Shown piece by piece: positions 1 to 5,988 of a stretch of 5,988 nt of DNA. The stretch is from Balneolales bacterium. Its GTDB lineage: Bacteria; Bacteroidota; Rhodothermia; Balneolales; Natronogracilivirgulaceae. The notes below the pieces were generated by a model. It did no database searches and was not told where the DNA came from. It was given only the letters and a program-made list of their open reading frames with translations. The position numbers and the translations under genes were made by a program. Location: assembly GCA_007131535.1 (NCBI GenBank), contig SLQI01000353.1:1-5988 (forward strand), written 5' to 3'. How positions within the stretch are numbered: position 1 is the first letter of the stretch; each line of letters begins with the position of its first letter.

Positions 1-78
1 TATTTTTCTTACCAGCAACCAGCAACAGATTACCCAAAACCACCGCCTGGTCGATAAAACTTCAGAGTCGAACTCAGG

Positions 79-996
79 TTAAAAAATCACATACTCCAAT
101 AGCAGATACCATCCGCCCAGCGTCAGAAAAGAAACCGGTACGCCAAGGCCGACCATCAGGGCGGCGAGGCGGGGGTTGAGTCCGTAGCTCATGGCTATGA
201 TAGAACCTGTTACCATCGGTGCCATGGCGGCTTCCATGATGCTGACTTTCACCTCCATACCGCTTCCTCCGGTCAGCGTCACATAAATCAGAAAAATGAT
301 CAGCGGAGCAAGCAGCAGTTTGTAGCCCAATCCATAGATCAGCGGAGAGAGGCGCTGATCTTTCAGGGAAACCGTGAGCTGCATCCCTACGGCTGTTATC
401 GCCAGCGGAGTAATGGTCGCCCCCAGGCTTTCCAGCACGCTTAGGATTACCCCTTCGGCTTGCAAACCGGCCGCATTGAGCATCAAGGCGGTCAGGAACG
501 CAAGAAACGGCGGGAACAAAAGCACCCGCCTGAAAATAATGCGTTTGCGGGTCGTTCCTGAGGAATAGATCGAGGCAATAATGATCCCCATCGTGGTAAC
601 GGCAACAAACGTCCCGGGTTGATCAACCAGCAATGCGATTTGGATCGCCTCGCGGCCGTAAAGCGCTTCAATCACCGGAAACCCTACAAACGAGGTGTTG
701 CCGAAACCGGCCGTCAGCAGCAAGCAGCCCACGGTCTTACGATCCCATTGAAATAATCGACCGAGGAGCGGGATAATCAGGCAGGCAAACAGCAGTACGA
801 GCCATGAAGTCAGAACCGGATACAACATACTTGCTTCCAGCTCAATACGGGGAATGTAGATGAGTGCCAGTGCCGGCAGTGAAATATAAATGACGAAGTT
901 ATTGAACGCCTGCGGAGCGGATTCCGGGAAATCTTTTATGCGTTTGAGCGCGATCCCCAGGATCAGACAAACCAGGACCAGGATGATATTTGCCAT
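79..996 (-). CDS. AEC-family (auxin efflux carrier-like) membrane transporter
   Basis: A 305-residue, very hydrophobic protein that fits the AEC (Mem_trans) family of secondary carriers in length and layout. I see about ten hydrophobic segments, roughly residues 3-19, 33-48, 62-79, 89-109, 115-141, 157-177, 186-208, 216-239, 251-270 and 277-301. A charged cytoplasmic-type loop (TTRKRIIFRR, 148-157) separates the two five-helix halves. Family-typical signatures are GNTSFVGFPV at 99-108 (the broken-helix crossover region of the first half) and EAAMAPM at 255-261 in the second half. Bacterial AEC members move organic anions such as malate or malonate, or amino acids. The substrate here cannot be read from sequence, and no adjacent metabolic gene hints at one. 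The ATG at 996 gives a first helix of normal length. It has no Shine-Dalgarno sequence but an A-rich leader, as in Bacteroidota-like bacteria. The gene is monocistronic as far as visible and divergent from clpC. Family assignment is firm; substrate is unknown. Confidence 0.9.
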   Translation of the reverse strand: MANIILVLVCLILGIALKRIKDFPESAPQAFNNFVIYISLPALALIYIPRIELEASMLYPVLTSWLVLLFACLIIPLLGRLFQWDRKTVGCLLLTAGFGNTSFVGFPVIEALYGREAIQIALLVDQPGTFVAVTTMGIIIASIYSSGTTRKRIIFRRVLLFPPFLAFLTALMLNAAGLQAEGVILSVLESLGATITPLAITAVGMQLTVSLKDQRLSPLIYGLGYKLLLAPLIIFLIYVTLTGGSGMEVKVSIMEAAMAPMVTGSIIAMSYGLNPRLAALMVGLGVPVSFLTLGGWYLLLEYVIF

Positions 997-1117
997 GAAG
1001 TATTTATTTCGTTTCCGGCGGCAATATAGCCTGCATTATTCACAAATTTTTGGTGTTTTGTTTTATCGTTCTGTAATTCAAATAGTTGTTTCAAAACCTG
1101 AATCAACCTATCGAAAA

Positions 1118-1152
1118 CACTGCGCACTGAGCGTAGCAATTCTCACGCAGTG
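1118..1152. repeat. 7-bp inverted repeat with 21-nt spacer
   Basis: CACTGCG at 1118-1124 is exactly mirrored by CGCAGTG at 1146-1152. The arms could form a hairpin or a spaced operator. No T-run follows on the plus strand, so it is not an intrinsic terminator. It lies 120-160 bp upstream of the transporter start. A 7-bp match at this spacing can occur by chance; the pairing is seen, but the function is unknown. Confidence 0.3.
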
Positions 1153-1259
1153 AATAATATTGGATAGAGAACCTCGGTGCGGACTTCACAAAAGCAGTTT
1201 GCGTGAAAGGTGTGTTTATTACAGGAATAATTTCAGCGTCAGAATCCGGCTGAGGGCAT

Positions 1260-1282
1260 AACCGAAACAGCAATCGGTTTTT
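1260..1282 (+). terminator. Small hairpin followed by five Ts (weak terminator-like element)
   Basis: AACCGA (1260-1265) pairs with TCGGTT (1274-1279) around an 8-nt loop, and Ts continue to 1282. The shape is that of a weak rho-independent terminator on the plus strand, but no plus-strand gene ends upstream of it. It might end a short untranslated transcript, or be fortuitous. It directly abuts and slightly overlaps the candidate clpC -35 box. Confidence 0.2.
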
Positions 1283-1309
1283 GTGTTTAGATGATGCAAA
1301 TCTTATATA
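1281..1309 (+). promoter_or_regulatory. Candidate sigma70-like promoter for clpC
   Basis: TTGTGT at 1281-1286 and TATATA at 1304-1309 are separated by exactly 17 nt, which is the ideal housekeeping sigma spacing. Both boxes match the E. coli consensus only partly. Transcription would start near 1316 and leave a leader of about 160 nt before the ATG at 1477. A weaker alternative nearer the gene is TTGCTT (1370-1375) and TAGTTT (1393-1398), again with 17 nt between them. The latter overlaps a TTTG that resembles, but does not match, the Bacteroidota -7 box (TAnnTTTG). The spacing is seen; promoter function is inferred. Confidence 0.3.
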
Positions 1310-1344
1310 CCCGAAGCGCTCAGAATCTTGCTCATATTTACTGC

Positions 1345-1404
1345 GTGATCACAATAACTAACCGCTTTCTTGCTTTTACTTATATCGGGTAGTAGTTTGA
1401 TCAA
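1345..1404. promoter_or_regulatory. Pair of TGATCA-centred palindromes in the clpC leader
   Basis: Two perfect 8-bp palindromes, GTGATCAC (1345-1352) and TTGATCAA (1397-1404), share the core TGATCA. Their centres are 52 bp apart, close to five helical turns. They could be a same-face operator pair for a dimeric repressor, but I recognise no known regulator site. Chance remains a serious explanation for such short palindromes. Confidence 0.15.
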
Positions 1405-1476
1405 GAGTCGAAACTAATGCGCTGTTAACGTCGTTGATTGGTGACAGTAAAACTTAACAAGCTTTCAAAACATTTT

Positions 1477-4062
1477 ATGGAAGGCAATTTTTCCAATAGA
1501 GTACGAGATGTAATTCAGTTCAGCCGGGAGGAAGCACTGCGGTTGGGTCATGATTATATCGGAACTGAACATCTGATTCTCGGAGTCATCCGGTTGGGTG
1601 ACGGAATAGCTATTAAAATCCTGAAAAACCTCAAGTGCGATATCTATAAACTGAAGAAAACCGTCGAGGAAACCGTCAAGAGCACCGGCGGTGCAGTCAC
1701 AGTTGGGAATATCCCGCTGACCAAGCAAGCTGAAAAAGTATTGCGTATTACGTATCTGGAAGCCAAATTATATAAAAGCGACACGATCGGAACGGAGCAC
1801 TTGCTGCTCTCTTTGCTAAGGGACGATGAAAATATTGCCGCACAAATTTTGCAACAGTTTAACGTTACATATGATGCCGTACGAGAAGAACTTGATATGA
1901 TTATTTCAGGCCGTACAAAAGCAAGTGATTCTGATACTCCTACACCAGGAGATGAAGGATCATCTTCGAAAGGTTCAAAATCATCCGGAAGCTCCAGGGA
2001 AAGAAAAATGGAAAAAAGTAAAACACCAGTTCTCGATAATTTCGGTCGGGATTTAACCAAGCTCGCTGAAGATGGTAAACTCGACCCTATCGTAGGCCGT
2101 GAAAAAGAAATTGAACGTGTAGCTCAGGTACTGAGCAGGCGTAAGAAAAATAACCCGGCGCTGATTGGTGAACCGGGTGTGGGTAAAACTGCTATTGCCG
2201 AGGGGCTGGCTCTGCGCATTATCAAGCGCAAGGTATCCCGGGTATTGTATGATAAACGGGTGATCGCCCTTGACCTGGCCGCGCTTGTTGCCGGAACTAA
2301 GTACCGGGGACAGTTCGAAGAGCGCATGAAAGCGGTAATGAATGAACTGGAGAAAACCCCGAACATCATTTTGTTTATTGATGAGTTGCATACCATCGTC
2401 GGTGCCGGCGGGGCGAGCGGCTCACTGGATGCCTCCAATATGTTGAAACCGGCACTTGCCCGGGGAGATGTACAGGCTATCGGTGCCACTACCCTGAATG
2501 AGTACCGCCAGTACATTGAAAAAGACGGTGCGCTGGAGCGCCGGTTCCAGAAGATTATGGTGGATGCCACCACACCGGAGCAAACGGTTGAAATCCTCAA
2601 CCAGATCAAGGAAAAGTACGAAAAGCACCATAGTGTGCGCTATTCGGATGATGCCATCAACTCCTGTGTAAAACTGACGGACCGGTACATCACCGACCGT
2701 TTCCTTCCGGATAAAGCCATTGACGCCCTTGACGAGGCCGGTGCGAGAGTTCACTTATCCAACATCACCGTGCCGAAACACATCGTAGAGCTGGAAGATG
2801 AAATTGAAAAAACCAGCAACGAGAAAAATGCGATGGTCAAAAAACAGCGTTTCGAAGACGCGGCCCGCCTGCGGGATAAGGAAAAACGGATGATCGAAGA
2901 GCTGGAAACCGCAAACCGGGAATGGGAAAAAGAGTGTGAAAAGATTGTCTACGATGTCCAGGAAGAAGATGTAGCCAGCGTCGTTGCAATGATGAGCGGT
3001 ATACCGGTCACCAAGATCGCTCAGAATGAGAGCAAGAAATTGCTCAAGATGAAAGACGAGCTAGCCGAGAAAGTTATCGGGCAGGATGAGGCGATTGTCA
3101 AGCTCAGCAAATCCATCCAGCGTACGCGGGCCGGGTTGAAAGACCCGAACCGGCCGATTGGCTCTTTTATTTTCCTCGGGCCGACAGGCGTTGGCAAAAC
3201 CGAGCTGGCGAAAGTAATGGCCAAATACTTGTTTGATGTGGATGACGCGCTGGTACGCATCGACATGAGTGAATACATGGAGAAATTCTCCGTCTCACGC
3301 CTGGTAGGCGCGCCTCCGGGATATGTGGGCTATGAAGAAGGCGGCATCCTCACCGAAAAGGTGCGGCGAAAGCCTTACAGCGTAGTACTGCTGGATGAAA
3401 TTGAAAAAGCCCACCCCGATGTGTTCAACCTGCTTCTTCAGGTGCTTGATGACGGTATTCTGACCGACAGTCTTGGCCGGAAGGTGGACTTCCGCAATAC
3501 CATCATCATCATGACCTCCAACATCGGAGCCCGGGATATCAAGAACCTGGGGCGTGGAATCGGTTTTGCCGACAGTGACTCGTCTACATACGACTATGCC
3601 AAGATGAAGTCCACGATCCAGGATGCTTTGAAGAAAGTATTCAACCCCGAATTCCTCAACCGTGTGGATGATGTAATTGTCTTCAAGCCGCTCGAAAAAG
3701 AAGACATCTTCAAGATCATCGACAACGAGGCGGGACACTTGTTCAAGCGCATTGAAGATCTCGGCTACAAAGTGGATATCACCAAAGGCGCCAAAGAGTT
3801 TCTGGCTGAACTTGGTTTCGATCAGAAATACGGTGCCCGGCCGCTAAAGCGGGCCATTCAAAAATATGTGGAAGATCCGCTGGCTGAAGAAATGCTCACT
3901 GCCGAAAAACCTGAAGGCACAACCATTCGCATCAAAATGAATAACTCCCGCGACGGGTTGATGTTTGAGTGGAAAGAACCCGAAAAAGCGGAAAGCAGTG
4001 CCAACGGTTCAAACGGCAAAGAGACGAAAGAGGAAACGAGTTCGGAAGAAAGCGGGAGCTAA
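1477..4062 (+). CDS. clpC: ClpC, AAA+ unfoldase subunit of the Clp protease
   Basis: Hexameric ATPase that unfolds protein substrates and feeds them to ClpP in the cytoplasm. Residues are counted from the ATG at 1477 (861 aa). Two Clp_N repeats occupy about 5-145; GTEH glutamates E31 and E107 lie where B. subtilis ClpC binds phospho-arginine. A Ser-rich linker follows (about 148-188). AAA-1 has Walker A GEPGVGKT 231-238, pore loop KYRG 275-278, Walker B ending D302-E303 and arginine-finger-region R355-R356. The middle domain with a UVR motif (QRFEDAARLRD, 457-467) distinguishes ClpC from ClpA and ClpB. AAA-2 has Walker A GPTGVGKT 568-575, pore loop GYVGY 615-619, Walker B D640-E641, R729 and sensor-2 R788 in GARPL. 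The IGF tripeptide (695-697) is the ClpP-docking loop, so ClpP, not seen here, is the expected partner. In-frame TTG (1438) and GTG (1441) codons could add 13 residues, but the family typically starts at the MEGNFSNRV-like sequence, so I chose 1477. All catalytic residues are intact. The last 28 residues or so form an acidic Ser/Gly/Glu-rich tail. Confidence 0.97.
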   Translation: MEGNFSNRVRDVIQFSREEALRLGHDYIGTEHLILGVIRLGDGIAIKILKNLKCDIYKLKKTVEETVKSTGGAVTVGNIPLTKQAEKVLRITYLEAKLYKSDTIGTEHLLLSLLRDDENIAAQILQQFNVTYDAVREELDMIISGRTKASDSDTPTPGDEGSSSKGSKSSGSSRERKMEKSKTPVLDNFGRDLTKLAEDGKLDPIVGREKEIERVAQVLSRRKKNNPALIGEPGVGKTAIAEGLALRIIKRKVSRVLYDKRVIALDLAALVAGTKYRGQFEERMKAVMNELEKTPNIILFIDELHTIVGAGGASGSLDASNMLKPALARGDVQAIGATTLNEYRQYIEKDGALERRFQKIMVDATTPEQTVEILNQIKEKYEKHHSVRYSDDAINSCVKLTDRYITDRFLPDKAIDALDEAGARVHLSNITVPKHIVELEDEIEKTSNEKNAMVKKQRFEDAARLRDKEKRMIEELETANREWEKECEKIVYDVQEEDVASVVAMMSGIPVTKIAQNESKKLLKMKDELAEKVIGQDEAIVKLSKSIQRTRAGLKDPNRPIGSFIFLGPTGVGKTELAKVMAKYLFDVDDALVRIDMSEYMEKFSVSRLVGAPPGYVGYEEGGILTEKVRRKPYSVVLLDEIEKAHPDVFNLLLQVLDDGILTDSLGRKVDFRNTIIIMTSNIGARDIKNLGRGIGFADSDSSTYDYAKMKSTIQDALKKVFNPEFLNRVDDVIVFKPLEKEDIFKIIDNEAGHLFKRIEDLGYKVDITKGAKEFLAELGFDQKYGARPLKRAIQKYVEDPLAEEMLTAEKPEGTTIRIKMNNSRDGLMFEWKEPEKAESSANGSNGKETKEETSSEESGS

Positions 4063-4080
4063 TCCGGCTTCTTAATCCGG
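4060..4080 (+). repeat. Short tandem-like direct repeat TAATCCGG at the clpC stop
   Basis: TAATCCGG occurs at 4060-4067, including the clpC stop codon, and again at 4073-4080, 13 bp later. It may reflect a small local duplication just before the terminator. No function is suggested. Confidence 0.35.
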
Positions 4081-4090
4081 TTTTAAACAC

Positions 4091-4128
4091 AAAAAAGGCG
4101 CTGATGCTCAGATTTCAGCGCCTTTTTT
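4091..4128. terminator. Bidirectional intrinsic terminator between clpC and the propeller gene
   Basis: AAAAAAGGCGCTGA (4091-4104) is the perfect reverse complement of TCAGCGCCTTTTTT (4115-4128) across a 10-nt loop. The GC-rich core GGCGCTGA gives an 8-bp stem. It is followed by six Ts on the plus strand and, because of the A-tract, by six Ts on the minus strand as well. It lies 28 bp past the clpC stop and 6 bp past the stop of the converging gene, so it can end both transcripts. Confidence 0.93.
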
Positions 4129-4134
4129 ATTTGC

Positions 4135-5280
4135 TTACAGTCGCACATCAAGCTCCCGATTGATCCCCGTAATCCTGAAGCGGCCCGGCTGGTCGGGCTG
4201 AATTTCCAGATCGAGAATATCGTGCCAGCTGTATTCGCCGTCAATATCTTCGGTGTTGATGGAACGCTCATCAATATTAACTACCCGTAATTGCAGATTG
4301 GAAAGTCTGCGGGTACTTTCGCTCAATGAGCCACCCAGCACAATAATGGAATTGTGAGAAGAAGCATACGTTGCCGCAAGTGTAGAAACACCCCGGAAAC
4401 TGGAAGCTCCCAGGCTTTCGCCGGTTTGGAGATCATGAACGACTACCCGGCCGGACCCCCTTGAAGTCAAATACCGGCCATTATTGCCAATGGTAAGCTC
4501 TACCGGCTCAAAACCCTCATAATCCAGGGCGTGAAGTTCATTCCCATTCGTATCTATCGCCTGAGCATAGTGGTTGCCGGTTTGCTCATTGATAAGATGC
4601 AGAATTATCAGTTGCCCGTTGGGAGAAAACGATATACCGTTGATATAGCGGTTTCCCGACCGGAATATCGTTTTAGGATCACCGTTGCCGTCATAATACC
4701 GAAGCCGTGAGCCCACCCGGTCATCACCATATAAAATGCGGGCATTATACAACAGCACTGCGTTGGAACGGGGCATCATTTTCAGATCCGAAATCTTCTC
4801 CCCGCGTTGACTGTCACTTGAATTATTGATCGTTTCCAGCCGCTCTCCACCGGAGTCATAATGATTAAAATAGCTGATGTTGTACCGGTAAAACAGTTCA
4901 CCGTTATCCATCACATACACTTTCGGGGAAGGGTCATCGGGATCATAGGTATCAATCTCCTCAATTGCATTGACCTTCTGCCCGTTTTCCTGGTAGACCT
5001 CAGCCCGGTACGCATTATCTTGCCGGTGCAAAAATGCGAACATATTCTTTCCGGGTGAAATCGACATTTGCTCAAAACCCGCTACGGTATATCCGGCTGA
5101 TAAAAACTCTATCGACCCGGGATATTTCTGTATTGAAACAGCTTCCCCCTGCGGCGTATAGATTGTATACTCATTTTCATTATTATTGGAAGTGGCTTCG
5201 GCCTGCTCAACCACAAATTGAGCCATACCGGCCTGACTCCATACCATTGTAACAAAGAAAACTACTGTAAAAAAACGCAT
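4135..5280 (-). CDS. Exported protein of unknown function, probably a beta-propeller
   Basis: With the start at 5280 the product has 381 residues. It begins with a Sec-type signal peptide: MRFF, then a hydrophobic core (VVFFVTMVW), then a likely signal peptidase I site after A20 (AGMA/Q). The mature part has about seven loosely repeating units of roughly 40 residues rich in beta-strand patterns. Several carry a turn like S-P-G-K or S-P-N-G (MSISPGK near 72-78, ISFSPNGQ near 217-224) and then a strand and a D/N-G hairpin. This resembles WD40- or TolB-like propellers, and the repeat count suggests seven blades, but I recognise no named family and no catalytic motif. No Cys follows the signal, so it is not a lipoprotein, and I see no C-terminal sorting domain. 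Upstream in-frame ATGs (5289, 5334) exist. The 5334 start would give a poorer signal peptide and overlap the divergent glycosyltransferase, so 5280 is preferred. It ends just before the shared terminator. Confidence 0.8.
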   Translation of the reverse strand: MRFFTVVFFVTMVWSQAGMAQFVVEQAEATSNNNENEYTIYTPQGEAVSIQKYPGSIEFLSAGYTVAGFEQMSISPGKNMFAFLHRQDNAYRAEVYQENGQKVNAIEEIDTYDPDDPSPKVYVMDNGELFYRYNISYFNHYDSGGERLETINNSSDSQRGEKISDLKMMPRSNAVLLYNARILYGDDRVGSRLRYYDGNGDPKTIFRSGNRYINGISFSPNGQLIILHLINEQTGNHYAQAIDTNGNELHALDYEGFEPVELTIGNNGRYLTSRGSGRVVVHDLQTGESLGASSFRGVSTLAATYASSHNSIIVLGGSLSESTRRLSNLQLRVVNIDERSINTEDIDGEYSWHDILDLEIQPDQPGRFRITGINRELDVRL

Positions 5281-5305
5281 TATTAACATTACCAATCGAG
5301 ATTTA
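5281..5305. promoter_or_regulatory. Very short divergent spacer between the propeller and glycosyltransferase genes
   Basis: Only 25 bp separate the proposed start codons at 5280 (minus) and 5306 (plus), too little for two independent promoters. At least one promoter must therefore lie inside the opposite gene, or the glycosyltransferase start is wrong. I see no Shine-Dalgarno sequence for the minus gene. For the plus gene there is only a weak GAGA at 5298-5301, four nt before the GTG. No clear -33/-7 pair is visible. Confidence 0.3.
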
Positions 5306-5988
5306 GTGAGTCCTGCAAGTAACATAAAAATCACACCATATATTGCTTTACTTAGTCCCCTGCCACCATTAAGAGGTGGAATATCAAAATTCAGCAGGTA
5401 TCTTGCAGGGTATTTACAGCGTTACACTCACGTTGATGTTTATAACTACAAAAAACTGTACCCGGATTTACTTTTCCCGGGCACGTCCCAATTTGAGCGA
5501 AATTTATCACAGAATCAATCCGTTCAGTTGGTCCTTCCCTATAACCCTTTGAACTGGAAGCCATCCGCCCGGCATATCGGCCGCTCCCGGACGGATGTAT
5601 TCGTTTTTTCCAGTTGGCATCCGTTTATTATTCCCTCTACTCTGATCATACTCAACGCTCTTAAAAGACAAAACCCGGAGCTTATTACAGCCGGGATTTT
5701 TCATAACGTCAGACCGCATGAATATTTTCCCTTCGGAGAAGCCCTGACCCGAAAACTGCTGCGCCGTACCGATCTCCCGGTAGTCTTATCTTCGCAAACC
5801 CAAAAAGAAGCGGAAGAACTACTCCCCGGCAAGCCGCCGGTTTCACTGTTTCATCCGGTCTATGAGCGACCCTCTCCGAATACCGACCGGGATGCGATAC
5901 GGGAGCGATACGGAGCCGGTCCGGAGGACTTCATTTTTCTGTTTTACGGGCTGATAAGGGATTATAAAGGCCTGGATATCTTTTTCCA
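5306..5988 (+). CDS. GT4-type glycosyltransferase, 5' part (runs off the right edge)
   Basis: The frame is open to the end of the window, giving 227 codons of a protein normally near 370-400 residues. It resembles GT4 (GT-B fold, retaining) enzymes that transfer a sugar from a nucleotide-sugar donor in polysaccharide or glycolipid synthesis on the cytoplasmic side of the membrane. From the GTG at 5306, the first strand and glycine-rich loop read IALLSPLPPLRGGISKFS (13-30), WHPF is at 104-107 and HNVRPHE at 133-139. YGLIRDYKGLD (214-224) marks entry into the C-terminal nucleotide-sugar domain. The donor-binding E-x7-E region is beyond the window. There is no ATG anywhere in the open frame (5237 onward). 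GTG 5306 is the only standard start upstream of the first strand; ATA 5324 would be unorthodox. The gene is divergent from the propeller gene. Family is clear; donor, acceptor and exact start are not. Confidence 0.85.
   Translation, partial: MSPASNIKITPYIALLSPLPPLRGGISKFSRYLAGYLQRYTHVDVYNYKKLYPDLLFPGTSQFERNLSQNQSVQLVLPYNPLNWKPSARHIGRSRTDVFVFSSWHPFIIPSTLIILNALKRQNPELITAGIFHNVRPHEYFPFGEALTRKLLRRTDLPVVLSSQTQKEAEELLPGKPPVSLFHPVYERPSPNTDRDAIRERYGAGPEDFIFLFYGLIRDYKGLDIFF

Larger units (their letters stand above)
997..1476. other. Gene-free divergent upstream region of the transporter and clpC genes
   Basis: This stretch of about 480 bp lies between the start codons of two divergent genes. I find no convincing protein-coding frame on either strand; frames that cross it have no recognisable protein character. 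It is long for a bacterial intergenic region. It must contain the promoters of both flanking genes and perhaps a long clpC leader. Candidate elements are listed separately: an inverted repeat (1118-1152), a small hairpin with a T-run (1260-1282), a sigma70-like promoter (1281-1309) and two palindromes (1345-1352, 1397-1404). No CIRCE element (TTAGCACTC-N9-GAGTGCTAA) and no CtsR-type GGTCAAA direct repeats are visible, so the classical Gram-positive control of clpC is not indicated. I recognise no riboswitch or tRNA. Confidence 0.7.

Noticed and set aside
1..43. A minus-strand frame beginning at GTG 43 and running off the left edge, reading like VVLGNLLLVAGKKN.
   Set aside because: It looks protein-like but is only 14 codons, needs a GTG start 36 bp past the transporter stop and overlaps the plus-strand candidate; the edge hides the evidence.
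1..57. A plus-strand frame open from the left edge ending at a TAA (55-57), with a proline-rich end (YPKPPPGR).
   Set aside because: Only 18 codons are visible and the other plus frames are also open here, so the end of an upstream gene cannot be told from chance.
61..80. Minus-strand GAGTTCGACTC resembling a tRNA T-arm.
   Set aside because: The flanking T-stem has mismatches and no anticodon arm or acceptor stem can be formed nearby.
1026..1120. Possible minus-strand promoter boxes for the transporter (TTGATT/TATTTG-like).
   Set aside because: Several poor combinations exist and none matches the sigma70 or Bacteroidota -33/-7 pattern well enough to prefer.
890..1153. An 87-codon plus-strand frame across the transporter start and the intergenic region.
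   Set aside because: It overlaps the well-supported transporter on the opposite strand and its translation (Arg/Tyr-rich, no domain character) looks random.
1308..1391. TACCCGA (1308-1314) mirrored by TCGGGTA (1385-1391).
   Set aside because: A 7-bp match with a 70-nt gap is weak, extends no further on either side and lacks supporting structure.
1644..2609. Several minus-strand frames of 110-161 codons inside clpC.
   Set aside because: They are antisense shadows of a strongly conserved gene and are Ser/Arg-rich low-information translations.
5507..5719. A 70-codon minus-strand frame inside the glycosyltransferase.
   Set aside because: The plus-strand frame carries clear GT4 motifs through the same bases, so this is a shadow.

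Overview
The window looks like ordinary chromosome from a member of the Bacteroidota/Balneolota/Rhodothermota group. This assignment is inferred from three things: the character of the ClpC protein, the lack of clear Shine-Dalgarno sequences before the start codons (an A/T-rich leader instead), and a glycosyltransferase of a type common in these bacteria. Base composition is moderate by eye. I see no phage, IS element, CRISPR array, rRNA or tRNA, and no convincing sign of a new defence or mobile system.

Layout from left to right. At 79-996 (minus) is a complete AEC-family (auxin efflux carrier-like) membrane transporter. Next comes a gene-free stretch of about 480 bp (997-1476) with a few weak structural elements: an inverted repeat, a small hairpin, a sigma70-like promoter candidate and two 8-bp palindromes. 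It is the upstream region of both the transporter and clpC. At 1477-4062 (plus) is clpC, encoding a full-length class-I AAA+ unfoldase of 861 residues with both ATPase modules, a UVR-type middle domain and an IGF ClpP-docking tripeptide. clpC converges on a minus-strand gene for an exported protein that is probably a beta-propeller (4135-5280). A perfect 14-bp stem with A- and T-tracts (4091-4128) sits between their stop codons and can terminate both. Divergent from the propeller gene, with only about 25 bp between the proposed start codons, is the 5' part of a GT4-type glycosyltransferase (5306 to the right edge). It has no ATG in its whole visible reading frame.

The genes do not form one pathway. 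ClpC is a cytoplasmic protein-quality-control ATPase expected to work with ClpP encoded elsewhere. The transporter is an independent unit. The propeller protein is exported and has no assignable function. The glycosyltransferase probably belongs to a surface-polysaccharide or glycolipid locus continuing to the right. The points most worth checking are the unusual start of the glycosyltransferase and its compact divergent arrangement, the uncharacterised exported propeller protein, and the long clpC leader.
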